A program made the position numbers and the translations under genes. From Planctomycetota bacterium (GTDB lineage: Bacteria > Planctomycetota > B15-G4), in NCBI GenBank assembly GCA_021604805.1, contig BQJR01000001.1, positions 186,001 to 250,000 on the forward strand: a DNA stretch of 64,000 nt, given 5' to 3'. Shown one piece after another: positions 32,201-40,246 of the stretch (the first letter of the stretch is position 1; each line of letters starts with the position of its first letter). The notes beneath the pieces are model-generated. The model did not search any database and had not been told where the DNA came from. It worked only from the letters and a program-made list of their open reading frames with translations.

Positions 32201-33794
32201 GACGCGAGAAACCGACTGAGTTCGGCACCATCTCCTTGTCGAAGTTCACGCGGAAGCGCGCCTTCGTCGAGATGATGTTCTCGTCGTCGGAACCGGGGGT
32301 GAGGGTGAACGAACCGAGGTAATGCGAGTTCGGATCGGCGACGTCGATGGCGGGGATCTGAGTGACCGAGTCGACCTCGATGGCAGGTCCGCGGTTGAAG
32401 GTTCCGTTGAACGTGCCCGGGATGGCGCCTACCGACGCCGCGTCATCACCCACGAAGGCCTGGCTGACCGGGAAGCTGTGGAAGTAAGGCGAGTTGATCG
32501 TCTTGCCGCCACTGCGCAGGCGCGTGATGTGGAAGGAGAAGAAGCCGATGCGGTTGGCGTCGCTGGTCGTGCCCGCGCCCCCATCGGACATGAAGTCGTT
32601 GACCGAGCTCGGGACGGCGAGCGAGCCACCGAACACGCGTCCACCGAGGCCGGCCGGGTCGGTCGGATCGGGCAGGATCAAAACGCCTTCGGGGTTCACG
32701 AAGCCGAGCGGCGAGCCAGCCACGGTGCTGATGCCCGCGGGGTTCTCGTGCGCGATGTAAGTGAGCACCCGTGGGTCCATCACCTTGGCCTTGGCCGCTT
32801 CGGGCAGGTTGCTCAGCGCCACCGAGATGCTCGTGGTGCTGCCACCGACACCGGGGACGAAGGCTTCGCCGCCGAGGATCGCGATCCCCGGCACGTGCGC
32901 GTGTTCGAAGGTGTGGTCGATGATGCTGAACTGGTTGTTGTCGCCTTCCGGTGTGCGCGTGACCCAGCGGCGCTCCACGAGCACGTTGGGCGTGCCGGGC
33001 AGGCTGTCACCGAGGAAGGAGTTACCTGGCGCGAAGGGATCGCGCAGGCTGTCGATCTTGACTGCGTAGGGGAACTCGATCTGGATGAACTGGTGCTGGT
33101 CTGTCGGAGACGGACCGCGTGCAGAGCCCGTGATCGGATCGCGATCGCCCATGGCGTTGGGCAGCGTGGGCATGCTCGGCATCGGCGACGTCGGCGACCC
33201 CGCCGCCGTGGCCGTGTTGATGTTCGAGAAGAGCCCCGGGCCACCCTCGGTCAGGCCGTCGCCGCTCGCGTCACCACCGTTGAAGGGAGGTCCCGCCGGC
33301 GAGCCGCCGAGAGCGAGCGGCTGGACCAGCAGCGGACGCTGCGAAGGCGTTTGGTTGGTGCTGGTCTGGAACAGGTCGTAGAGGTTGTTGGCGCCGAAGA
33401 TGCGCGCTGCGGCGCCCTGTTTCGGAGCCATGCCCGTGGAGTAGGTGTCGAAGCCCGTGTCCGGCACCCCATCGGCGTTCGTGTCCACCAAGTCGCGGTC
33501 GAGGTCGACGCCCTTCGTGGACATGAGCCGCGACAGGAAGGTCGTGAGCGCGACGTTCACCGCCTCGAAGGCAGGGTCGCTGGTCTCGATGGGACCGCCG
33601 ACCAGGTCGACACGTCGTGCCGTGCCGTCCGTTGCGGTGGTCGCCGTCGTCTTGATCTGGGCGGTGTTGTTCGAGTTCTGCGTGCCACCGCCGCCACCGC
33701 CTCCGCCGCCGCAACCAGCCAGCAGGGAGAACAGAGCTACGGACAGGATCGTCGAGCGGGGTGTGAAGCTCGAGGAGGTCAAAGGCTGGGGCAT
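29259..33794 (-). CDS. Large lipoprotein with C-terminal YVTN-type beta-propeller
   Basis: The 1511-residue product starts at the ATG (33794) with a signal peptide ending SLLAGC, followed by a run of about ten Gly. This is a lipobox with a flexible glycine tether. The central ~1000 residues are rich in Gly, Asn, Thr, Val and Pro and look like beta-sandwich surface repeats; I do not recognise them. From about residue 1150 a propeller begins: NKKLHAVNSNNMEVLASLTL, RLLYVSNQGANSVSVVD, EGPRGVAVAPDNEDVFVLNR and SGINRPNDVALG, typical YVTN/NHL blades. It is probably anchored at the outer surface. The nearest gene, menG, starts 67 bases downstream. Confidence 0.8.
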   Translation of the reverse strand: MPQPLTSSSFTPRSTILSVALFSLLAGCGGGGGGGGGTQNSNNTAQIKTTATTATDGTARRVDLVGGPIETSDPAFEAVNVALTTFLSRLMSTKGVDLDRDLVDTNADGVPDTGFDTYSTGMAPKQGAAARIFGANNLYDLFQTSTNQTPSQRPLLVQPLALGGSPAGPPFNGGDASGDGLTEGGPGLFSNINTATAAGSPTSPMPSMPTLPNAMGDRDPITGSARGPSPTDQHQFIQIEFPYAVKIDSLRDPFAPGNSFLGDSLPGTPNVLVERRWVTRTPEGDNNQFSIIDHTFEHAHVPGIAILGGEAFVPGVGGSTTSISVALSNLPEAAKAKVMDPRVLTYIAHENPAGISTVAGSPLGFVNPEGVLILPDPTDPAGLGGRVFGGSLAVPSSVNDFMSDGGAGTTSDANRIGFFSFHITRLRSGGKTINSPYFHSFPVSQAFVGDDAASVGAIPGTFNGTFNRGPAIEVDSVTQIPAIDVADPNSHYLGSFTLTPGSDDENIISTKARFRVNFDKEMVPNSVGFSRRHTIHSVPGEGVVFPFNGNTRPITSPAADFVSAVQGAPLAPSIFLAVNQPVQVGVNNPQAKNVNPDATLTDAQASGAGVFVGGPTVNGLFPTQHNTLATLPRGVVPCDIYPLNQNNLQAYIIEPLVELPPFSVVTVGVAMPGLGTSNNTLPTTVPTIPTNYGNFTRSGTVTTPWQGLTALGLGNPDVSQNVVQIGNATVVKVNAGPMDLEGKLFFGGTGTAIDTLINGVEADDMSDGGWNVCRSFRVGSDLTDAYVNAPVAPQAVVVGFGPKGLGVVDLSGSGLTTNVPGGSALNTGSENTLVTSRFLPPPVSGQAGLGNWSAIGSIAAGSHSRAFGTIGRYTAGNCLNCMPASIESEFAVGAAIQMGTVTEPGVGAVPGVNEGSSGFETMVRDSSGSIFLTDPELALVNDVVVGDFLDTLYFDDSNVFAVPQSRRTYNTPTATAVPNNTIADPPVPNPPPMRFPVGLPHTGVIFDQSDLSRDPVLIEGSEVFPRDAVMQFDDGSGQGPIYPINGFIHLSPTSNEDNENTFDVPYLPSAGFSSPFIGDPGSNPPAKFLHMGPVPRTNTAGAVLLVGINAAAPGAAEPGGLQIPFFQARQQIGNFLFVTDGINKKLHAVNSNNMEVLASLTLPDPTGLGMTSDLRLLYVSNQGANSVSVVDSDPDSPNFMTVLNTIAVGEGPRGVAVAPDNEDVFVLNRLGNSVSIIDVGSSAVRRTLEQSGINRPNDVALGMRETGGGPAFQSGTYHGFISNGGNDSVVVFESGPSGVAGIGFDNILGAIAQGDDDGQVSFIDMDDPRGMAFDPSAPLDPFSRTIGAYVAHRSAETGQAMISRIAYSKDSSPGQSTFNINALAPNFGDKVFEIKQQYQSTASGIAYDVAISDHNRRRVEDSNYGSNNNLFNAGAIEIDIGGVTLPRNSKYPLASWNNPLTTLGARWDPDRVYLSVSGGIIEVFDISQGTHQRTILTPGGEPTKLATFFGQ

Positions 33795-33988
33795 GGGGTG
33801 ATCCAGAGATCGAGAACCGTCGGGGTCACGGTTGTCGGGCGGGGTGCCCGTTTCAAGCAGCGACGAACGAGCGCGGGGCCGAGTCCCGATTCTCGGGAGC
33901 TGGAACCACACAGTCAAGCCGAGACGGGAAGCCGAAGATGTGCCTGACACGCTCTCGAACCGGCGAAGCGCGCCCGTATCATGCTCGC

Positions 33989-35041
33989 ATGACTTCCCCA
34001 CCCACCCCGCCGAGCCCACGTGGCGTGTTCCAAACTCTCAGCGGGCGGGCAGAAGACAGCGTGGACGCAGCAGAAGGAGCGCTTCGGCCAAGGTCTTTCA
34101 CCGAGTTCGTGGGCCAGCAGCGCGTCGTCGACAACCTGCTCACCTGGGTCGAGGCCGCCAAGCGGCGAGAGGCAGCGCTGGATCACGTGCTTCTCTCGGG
34201 ACCACCCGGGCTGGGTAAAACGACCCTTGCGCACCTTTTGGCCCAAGCGCTGGGCTCTCCTCTGCGCATCACCTCCGGACCAGCTCTGGAGCGCGCCGGC
34301 GATCTGGTGGGCTTGTTGACCGGGCTCGAGCACGGCGACGTGCTCTTTGTGGACGAGATCCACCGCTTACCGCGTGCGGTCGAGGAGTACCTCTATGCCG
34401 CCATGGAGGATCTCGCGGTCGACGTGGTCATCGACCAAGGGCCGTCGGCGCGCTCGGTGCGCCTGAACGTGGAGCCGTTCACTTTGGTGGGCGCGACCAC
34501 GCGCGAGGGCTTGCTGAGTCAGCCGCTGCGGCATCGCTTCGGGATCGTCGAGAAGCTCGCGCCCTACAGCTCCGAGGAGATCGAGGCGATCCTCACCCAA
34601 TCGTCCGCGCGCCTCGGCGTGCCGCTCGAACGCTCTGCCGCGGGTGCTCTGGCCGTGCGCGCGCGTGGGATTCCGCGCGTGGCGAACCGCTTGTTGCGCC
34701 GTCTGCGCGACGTGGCTCAACTCTCCGAGGACGCCCAAGCCGGCATCGACAACGCCGTGGTCCTGCGCGGTCTCACGATGCTGGGCATCGACGCTCTGGG
34801 TCTCGAGGACATGGATCGCCGGTTGCTCGAAGCGCTGCGGCGCCTGGGCGGTGGCCCCGCGGGTCTCGGAACGCTTGCCGTCGCCGTGGGCGAAGAGGCG
34901 GACACGCTCGAGTTGGTCTACGAGCCGCATCTCATTCGTCTCGGCTTCCTGCAGCGCACACCGCGCGGTCGCATGCTCACCGATGCGGGCCTCGCTCACC
35001 TCAGCGACGGCGCCTCGCACGACACCTCCCCCGCCGGCTGA
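33989..35041 (+). CDS. ruvB: Holliday junction branch-migration ATPase
   Basis: RuvB is the hexameric motor that moves Holliday junctions. The 350-residue protein has the family N-terminus LRPRSFTEFVGQQRVVDNL, Walker A GPPGLGKTTLA, Walker B VLFVDEIHRL, the beta-hairpin/sensor stretch VEPFTLVGATTREGLLS, arginine finger region PLRHRFG, and a winged-helix C-terminus (LGFLQRTPRGRMLT). I chose the ATG at 33989. ruvA and ruvC are not adjacent. The 194-base gap to the divergent lipoprotein gene should hold both promoters, but I see no clear boxes. Confidence 0.96.
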   Translation: MTSPPTPPSPRGVFQTLSGRAEDSVDAAEGALRPRSFTEFVGQQRVVDNLLTWVEAAKRREAALDHVLLSGPPGLGKTTLAHLLAQALGSPLRITSGPALERAGDLVGLLTGLEHGDVLFVDEIHRLPRAVEEYLYAAMEDLAVDVVIDQGPSARSVRLNVEPFTLVGATTREGLLSQPLRHRFGIVEKLAPYSSEEIEAILTQSSARLGVPLERSAAGALAVRARGIPRVANRLLRRLRDVAQLSEDAQAGIDNAVVLRGLTMLGIDALGLEDMDRRLLEALRRLGGGPAGLGTLAVAVGEEADTLELVYEPHLIRLGFLQRTPRGRMLTDAGLAHLSDGASHDTSPAG

Positions 35042-35047
35042 GCCATC

Positions 35048-36223
35048 GTGCGCGCGCTCCTCGTCGCCGGGCTCCTGGCGCTCTCCGCCGCCTGCGCAGA
35101 CGACCGAGCTGCGCCTGCTGTCCCCGAAGGCGGTCGCATCCCGCGCGGCTGGGTGCGCGTTCGTCTCGCAGAGAGTGAGCAGGTGGAGCTCGGCTGCGAC
35201 GGCCGTTGGGCGGCGCTCGATCTTCTCGGCAGTGAACTCGGCAGCGATGCTTCGTTGCCGCGCGCCACGCCGCTGGTCGCGAGCGAACGCGGGGTGCGCT
35301 TGGGGCCACTGACGCTCGACACCCCCACCGTCGAGTTGCGTCCGGCCCGCGACGGAGACCTGCGCGTGAACGGTCGCGCATACCGCGGTGTGATGCGCAT
35401 CGAACGCCTGCCCGGCTTGCCGGGTCAGGCCGCGCGCGTGCGCGTCACGAACTTGCTGCCTGTGGACGCGTACTTGCGCTCGGTCGTGCCTGGCGAGATG
35501 CCCGGCACCTTCGGGCTCACGGCGCTCAGCGCTCAGGCCGTCGCCGCACGCAGCTACGCCCTCAACGAGATGCAGGAGCGCGGCTGGTTGTGGCCGGATC
35601 AGCGCAGTCAGGTCTACGCGGGCATCGACGACGAATCGCGCCTCACCGACCAAGCTGTTCAAGACACGCACGGCTTGCTGCTGGTCCACGACGGCAAAGT
35701 GCTGCCCGCCTGGTTCCACTCCACTTGCGGAGGCAGCACACGTCCGGCGCGCGAGGTCTATCCCTTTCCGCCACCCGGCGTGTTCGAAGACTCGGTGTCC
35801 TGCGACGACTGCCGCGACTCACCCTTCTGGCGCTGGACACGCAGCGTGCCTGCCGAGCGTGCCGCCGAGGCCTTCGGTTTGGAACAACCCCAGCTGGTGT
35901 CCGTGAGCAGTGACCCGCATGTCTGGCCGGCCTATGCCGAACGTGTGCGCCTGCGCACGCCCGCGGGTGAATCTGAACTCGACGCCGAGACCTTCCGCGT
36001 CCGCGTCTCGCGTGATCAACGCCGCGCGTCGAGCCTGCTCTCCACTTATTGGATCGCGCCGCCTGCGATCGAGAACGGCAAGCTGGTGGTGCGCGGCGGC
36101 GGCTGGGGGCATGGTGTCGGCCTGTGTCAGTACGGTGCCGCGGGTGCTGCCGCACGTGGTCTCGACGCGCGCGCGATCTTGCGTCGCTACTATCCCGGTG
36201 CCCAGCTGGTGCGCTTGCAATGA
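35048..36223 (+). CDS. SpoIID/LytB-domain lipoprotein, probable peptidoglycan-active protein
   Basis: The GTG at 35048 lies six bases after ruvB. The 391-residue protein has a signal peptide ending ALSAAC, a likely lipobox. A SpoIID domain follows: LPVDAYLRSVVPGEMP with the catalytic-type Glu, LSAQAVAARSYAL, FHSTCGGST, and near the end GGGWGHGVGLCQYGAAGAAARG. SpoIID proteins are lytic transglycosylases or amidase enhancers. In non-sporulating bacteria their role is in wall remodelling. The stop overlaps the tgt start (ATGA). Confidence 0.88.
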   Translation: MRALLVAGLLALSAACADDRAAPAVPEGGRIPRGWVRVRLAESEQVELGCDGRWAALDLLGSELGSDASLPRATPLVASERGVRLGPLTLDTPTVELRPARDGDLRVNGRAYRGVMRIERLPGLPGQAARVRVTNLLPVDAYLRSVVPGEMPGTFGLTALSAQAVAARSYALNEMQERGWLWPDQRSQVYAGIDDESRLTDQAVQDTHGLLLVHDGKVLPAWFHSTCGGSTRPAREVYPFPPPGVFEDSVSCDDCRDSPFWRWTRSVPAERAAEAFGLEQPQLVSVSSDPHVWPAYAERVRLRTPAGESELDAETFRVRVSRDQRRASSLLSTYWIAPPAIENGKLVVRGGGWGHGVGLCQYGAAGAAARGLDARAILRRYYPGAQLVRLQ

Positions 36224-37356
36224 CTTCGTGTTCAGGCACTGACCTCGAGTACACCGGCGAAGCGCAGTGCGGCGCGGCGCGCGCCGGACGCTTGCGCGTG
36301 CGCGGGCGCGAGTTGCTCACGCCGGCCTTCTTGCCCGTGGGCACCTACGGCAGTGTGAAAGGTATGGCGCCGCACGAGCTGTCCGAGCTCGGCGCCGGGA
36401 TGTTGCTCGCGAACGCCTGTCACCTGCACGACCGTCCGGGCGAACACACCGTCGCGGAACTGGGCGGCCTGCATCGCTTCATGGGTTGGGACGGTGCCCT
36501 GCTCACCGACAGCGGCGGCTTCCAAGTCTTCTCGATGCTCGACATCGCTGAGCTCGACGACCAAGGCGTGTCCTTCCGCTCACCGCTCGACGGACGCAAG
36601 TTGCGGCTCGGGCCGGTGGAAGCCGCCGACATCCAGCTCGCGCTCGACAGCGACATCGCGATGGTCTTCGACCACTGCCCCCCGCTGCCCGCCTCGCGAG
36701 ACTTGCTCGAGCTCTCCGTGCGGCGCACCACCGACTGGGCGCGTCGCGCGCAAGCGCATCACGCGCGCCACAACCCCCGCGGGCAAGCTCAGTTCGCCAT
36801 CGTACAAGGCGGTCTCGACGACGAACTGCGCGCGCGCTCGGCCGCCGAACTCATCGAGCTCGACTTCCCCGGCTACGCGGTCGGTGGGCTCTCGGTCGGT
36901 GAGAGCCGCGCCGAACTCGCGCTCGCCATGACGCGCTACGCGCCGCTGCTGCCCGAGCACAAGTTGCGCTACGTGATGGGCATCGGCGGGCCGGCCGACC
37001 TGCTCGCCGCCATCGCCGCCGGCTTCGACGTGTTCGACTGCGTGTTGCCCAGTCGCAACGGTCGTCACGGCACGCTGTTCGTGCCCGGCGGCAACATCCA
37101 TCTCAAGAACAGTCGCTTCCGTGCGGACCGTGAACCGATCGAAGCGGGCTGCGATTGCCCGGCGTGCGCGGGCGGTTGGAGCCGCGGCGTGCTGCGCCAC
37201 TTGATCAAGGCGGGCGAACCGTTGGGACGTCGCCTGTGCACGGCGCACAACTTGCGCTTCTTGCATCGGCTCGTTGCGCGCGCGCGCGAGGCTGTGGTGG
37301 CGCAACGCTTCGACGCCTTCCTCGCCGACGAGCGGGCCGTCTACACCAAAGGCTGA
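36220..37356 (+). CDS. tgt: tRNA-guanine transglycosylase
   Basis: Tgt inserts preQ1 into GUN-anticodon tRNAs in queuosine synthesis. The 378-residue protein has FLPVGTYGSVKGM, LLTDSGGFQVFS with the substrate-binding Asp, QGGLDDELR, VGGLSVGE, and GFDVFDCVLPSRNGRHGTLF, which carries the nucleophilic Asp. The zinc site is CDCPAC plus a downstream His (VLRHL). The ATG at 36220 overlaps the spoIID-like stop. The 3' end overlaps the convergent cstA gene by 16 bases. Confidence 0.95.
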   Translation: MTSCSGTDLEYTGEAQCGAARAGRLRVRGRELLTPAFLPVGTYGSVKGMAPHELSELGAGMLLANACHLHDRPGEHTVAELGGLHRFMGWDGALLTDSGGFQVFSMLDIAELDDQGVSFRSPLDGRKLRLGPVEAADIQLALDSDIAMVFDHCPPLPASRDLLELSVRRTTDWARRAQAHHARHNPRGQAQFAIVQGGLDDELRARSAAELIELDFPGYAVGGLSVGESRAELALAMTRYAPLLPEHKLRYVMGIGGPADLLAAIAAGFDVFDCVLPSRNGRHGTLFVPGGNIHLKNSRFRADREPIEAGCDCPACAGGWSRGVLRHLIKAGEPLGRRLCTAHNLRFLHRLVARAREAVVAQRFDAFLADERAVYTKG

Positions 37357-39110
37357 GTGCGTTCGCGACGGTCGGCGCGCAGCGCGAGCACGCCCTCCAC
37401 GCAGAGCCACAGCGCGAGCGTGAGCAACACGCCGCCGACCACGATCAGGGGCACGTCGCCGGCACGCCAGAAGTCACGCAGGTTGCCGAGCATGGCGAGC
37501 AGCGTGCTCGCGAACATGATCAGCATCGGCACGCCCGTGGCCCAGGTGGGTTTGCCGCGTCGCGAGAGATAACGCGTGGCGAGCAGCAGCGTCATCGCGG
37601 CGAGCAGTTGGTTGGTGGTGCCGAAGAGCGCCCAGAGCACGAGCCCCGCTTCGCGTTCCACCACGATGCTGCGCGTGACGGTGCTGAGCGTCTGTCCGTC
37701 GGGGCCGAGCACTGCTTCGGTGACATCGCGTGCTTCACTCACCGTGTAGAAAGCGAAGAAGCCGATCGCAGCGACTGCCAGGAACGACGCAGGCCAGCGC
37801 GTGCCGACGCGCTTCCAACCGAGGGACTGGCTGATCTCCTCGATGTTGTAGCGCAGCAGGCGAGTGGCCGAGTCGAGCGTGGTGAGCGCGAAGGACACGA
37901 CCACCACGGCCACGAAAGAGGCGCCCAGTTCCGCCGACAGACCGAAGGGCGTGAGGAAGCTCGCGCCGCCCTCGATGAAGTTGCTCAGCGCGACCGGTCC
38001 GCGCACGGTGCCCCACTCGTGGTAGAGGCCGCCGACACCTGTCCACGCTTCGGGGGCGAGCACACCCGCGGTGCACGCCACGACAGCGAGCAAGCCGAGC
38101 AGGGACTCGGCGATCATCGCGCCGTAACCGATCGGTCGTGCGTGACGCTCGTTGTCGAGCTGCTTCGCCGTCGTGCCCGACGACACCAGCGCGTGGAAGC
38201 CGCTCGCCGCGCCGCAAGCGATGGTGATGAACACGAACGGGAACAGCGACGGCGCGCCCTCCGGCGCGAGCACCAAGGCCGGCGCGACGAAGTCGTTGCC
38301 CGTGAGGAAGAAGCCCGTGAACATCGCGAGCAAGCCAAGGTAGAGCAGCAGCGAGTTGATGAAGTCGCGCGGCTGCAACAGCGACCACACGGGCAACACC
38401 GACGCGAGCAGTCCGTAGCCCAGCAAGCTCAGCTTGAAGCTCCGCGCGCTGGGCCAGCGCTCGGCGCTGAGCCCGAAGGTGTCGAGCTTCACGGCGAGCA
38501 GGATCAGCGCGATCAGCGCCGCGAAACCGAGCAAGGTGGCGGGCAGCAACTTGGCGCGACCGGAGTGCAACAGCACGCCGATGAGCGCGGCCACGAGCAT
38601 GAGTCCCCCACTCGGCAGGATCGCTTGAGGGTAACGCTCGTGCGCGAAGAGCCCCGCGATGAACAACACGAACACGCCCATCGCGAGCGCCACGCCGAAG
38701 AAGATCACTGCGTGGAACAAGCGCTTGGCGCGACGCCCGAGCAGGTCCTCGGCGATGGCGCCGATCGACAACCCGCGGTGGCGCGCGGAGAGCACGAGCG
38801 CCGCGAAGTCGTGCACGCAGCCCACGAAGATCGCGCCCAGAACCACCCACAGCAGCGCGGGCAGCCAACCCCAGATCACCGCGACCGCTGGGCCCAGCAT
38901 CGGCGCCAGTCCGGTGATCGAAGCGTAGTGGTGCCCGAAGAGCACGCCCGGTCGCGTGGGCAGGTAGTCCACGTCGTCGCGCTGGGCGTGCGCAGGCGTG
39001 ACGGCGTGCTCGTCGAGCTCGAAGAGGCGCGTCGCCAACCAACGCGAGTAGAACAGGTAACCGGCGGCATACACCGCCAGGCTGGCTGCGACGACGAGGG
39101 CTGCGGTCAA
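37341..39110 (-). CDS. cstA: Carbon starvation protein A family transporter
   Basis: The 589-residue protein has some 15 membrane segments. It carries the CstA marks LFGHHYASITGLAPMLGPAVAV, GAIFVGCVHDFAALVLSARHRG and LWALFGTTNQLLAAMTL, the last shared by all CstA proteins. The family imports pyruvate or peptides. It starts with TTG at 39110, six bases after the stop of the upstream SH3-like gene, and its 3' end overlaps tgt. Confidence 0.92.
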   Translation of the reverse strand: MTAALVVAASLAVYAAGYLFYSRWLATRLFELDEHAVTPAHAQRDDVDYLPTRPGVLFGHHYASITGLAPMLGPAVAVIWGWLPALLWVVLGAIFVGCVHDFAALVLSARHRGLSIGAIAEDLLGRRAKRLFHAVIFFGVALAMGVFVLFIAGLFAHERYPQAILPSGGLMLVAALIGVLLHSGRAKLLPATLLGFAALIALILLAVKLDTFGLSAERWPSARSFKLSLLGYGLLASVLPVWSLLQPRDFINSLLLYLGLLAMFTGFFLTGNDFVAPALVLAPEGAPSLFPFVFITIACGAASGFHALVSSGTTAKQLDNERHARPIGYGAMIAESLLGLLAVVACTAGVLAPEAWTGVGGLYHEWGTVRGPVALSNFIEGGASFLTPFGLSAELGASFVAVVVVSFALTTLDSATRLLRYNIEEISQSLGWKRVGTRWPASFLAVAAIGFFAFYTVSEARDVTEAVLGPDGQTLSTVTRSIVVEREAGLVLWALFGTTNQLLAAMTLLLATRYLSRRGKPTWATGVPMLIMFASTLLAMLGNLRDFWRAGDVPLIVVGGVLLTLALWLCVEGVLALRADRRERTQPLV

Positions 39111-39116
39111 GCGCGC

Positions 39117-40208
39117 TTACTCGATGACGCGCACGACCTTGTCGATCACCAGCACCGGACCGCTCACGTTCACGATCGGCACTTGGCGCCCCTCGAGCAC
39201 GACGCGTTTGCCGAGCAACGGCGGCAGCTTGCCGATCTCCTTCGAGAGCGAGAGCTTGAAGCGCTCACCCGTGACGCGATCTTGCAGGCTGTACACGGCC
39301 ACGTCGGCGGAGTCGCTGGTGCGGCGCGTGATCTCACCTTCCACGCGATGCGCTTCGCCCTTCCCGAGGAAGCGCAGGCCGAAGTCGAGGTAGCGCGCCT
39401 CGCGCGCCACGGCCGCCATCTCGCGCGCTTGTTCGCGCGCCAAGGCTTCACGCGCTTGCAGCGCTGCGCTGCGTCCCACGAAGGCGTCGTCGACCGCGCG
39501 TTGCACGCTCTCGGCGCGCGCCCGCAGCGCGGCGTCTTCGAGCTCCGCGGCCAGTTCCGTGGCGCTGCGTCCGAGCGCCGTGAGTTCGGCTTCACTCAGC
39601 GTGGCCACAGGCTTGGCCTCGAGGGCCGCCACGCGTTCTTGGTTCTGTTGACGCCGCAACCACGTGGGATCGGTGGCGCGATAGAAGGCCAGTCGTTGGG
39701 ACTGTTTCGCCGCGCGCTTCCCGAAGGCGAGCTTCCACGCGCTGCGAGCCGTGGCGTCGCTCACGGGGGTGAAGGCGTCGGACGGCGCGTAGAGCGGCAC
39801 CGCGGCGGGCGCCATCACGCGCACCCAACCGCCCTCGACGTCGAGCAGCTGCAGCGCGCCGTCGCTCGCTGAGAGAGAGGCCACGGCGCGCACACCTGAG
39901 ACCGCCGGCAGCACGCGCACGTTGATGTTCTCGCCCGTGATGCGCGCGGTCTGGGTGGCTTGGTCCACTTGCGCGAAGTCGGCATGCACGTAGACCGGGA
40001 AACCTTGCGGCACGAACACGCGGTCGTAGGCGGCGTCGATGTCCTCGATGCGCACGAGCGCGCCGCTGGGCAGCGTGAGCACACCGGCGTGCTGGCCGCC
40101 GGGGCCAGCGTGGAGCACGGTTTCCTCGCGAGCGTGCGCGAAGGCGGTGCCTGGGAGATCCTCGTCCGCAGGGACGAACAGGAGCAGCGACAGGAGCATG
40201 GTGATCAT
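39117..40208 (-). CDS. Secreted protein with SH3-like repeats and coiled coil
   Basis: The 363-residue protein has a short hydrophobic signal (MITMLLSLLLFVPA). Two SH3b-like segments follow (about residues 28-80 with ETVLHAGPGGQHAGVLTL, and 90-145 with NINVRVLPAVSGV and GGWVRVMAPAAVPLY), then a charged helical region (190-270) likely to form a coiled coil, and a C-terminal beta-rich domain. It resembles wall-binding or envelope scaffold proteins. I do not recognise a named family. It lies directly before cstA and diverges from the HEAT-repeat gene with only 38 bases between starts. Confidence 0.62.
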   Translation of the reverse strand: MITMLLSLLLFVPADEDLPGTAFAHAREETVLHAGPGGQHAGVLTLPSGALVRIEDIDAAYDRVFVPQGFPVYVHADFAQVDQATQTARITGENINVRVLPAVSGVRAVASLSASDGALQLLDVEGGWVRVMAPAAVPLYAPSDAFTPVSDATARSAWKLAFGKRAAKQSQRLAFYRATDPTWLRRQQNQERVAALEAKPVATLSEAELTALGRSATELAAELEDAALRARAESVQRAVDDAFVGRSAALQAREALAREQAREMAAVAREARYLDFGLRFLGKGEAHRVEGEITRRTSDSADVAVYSLQDRVTGERFKLSLSKEIGKLPPLLGKRVVLEGRQVPIVNVSGPVLVIDKVVRVIE

Positions 40209-40246
40209 GGCGTACGATCTTACGCTCTCCCGGCGCCCGTCCCAGT

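Noticed and set aside
33680..33720. Poly-Gly run in the large lipoprotein as an assembly error
   Set aside because: The frame stays open on both sides and a Gly tether after a lipobox Cys is biologically sensible.
37155..39872. A 905-codon open frame on the plus strand opposite cstA and the SH3-like gene
   Set aside because: Composition is extreme in Arg, His, Glu and Gln, as expected for the antisense of GC-rich coding DNA. The opposite strand holds clear CstA motifs.
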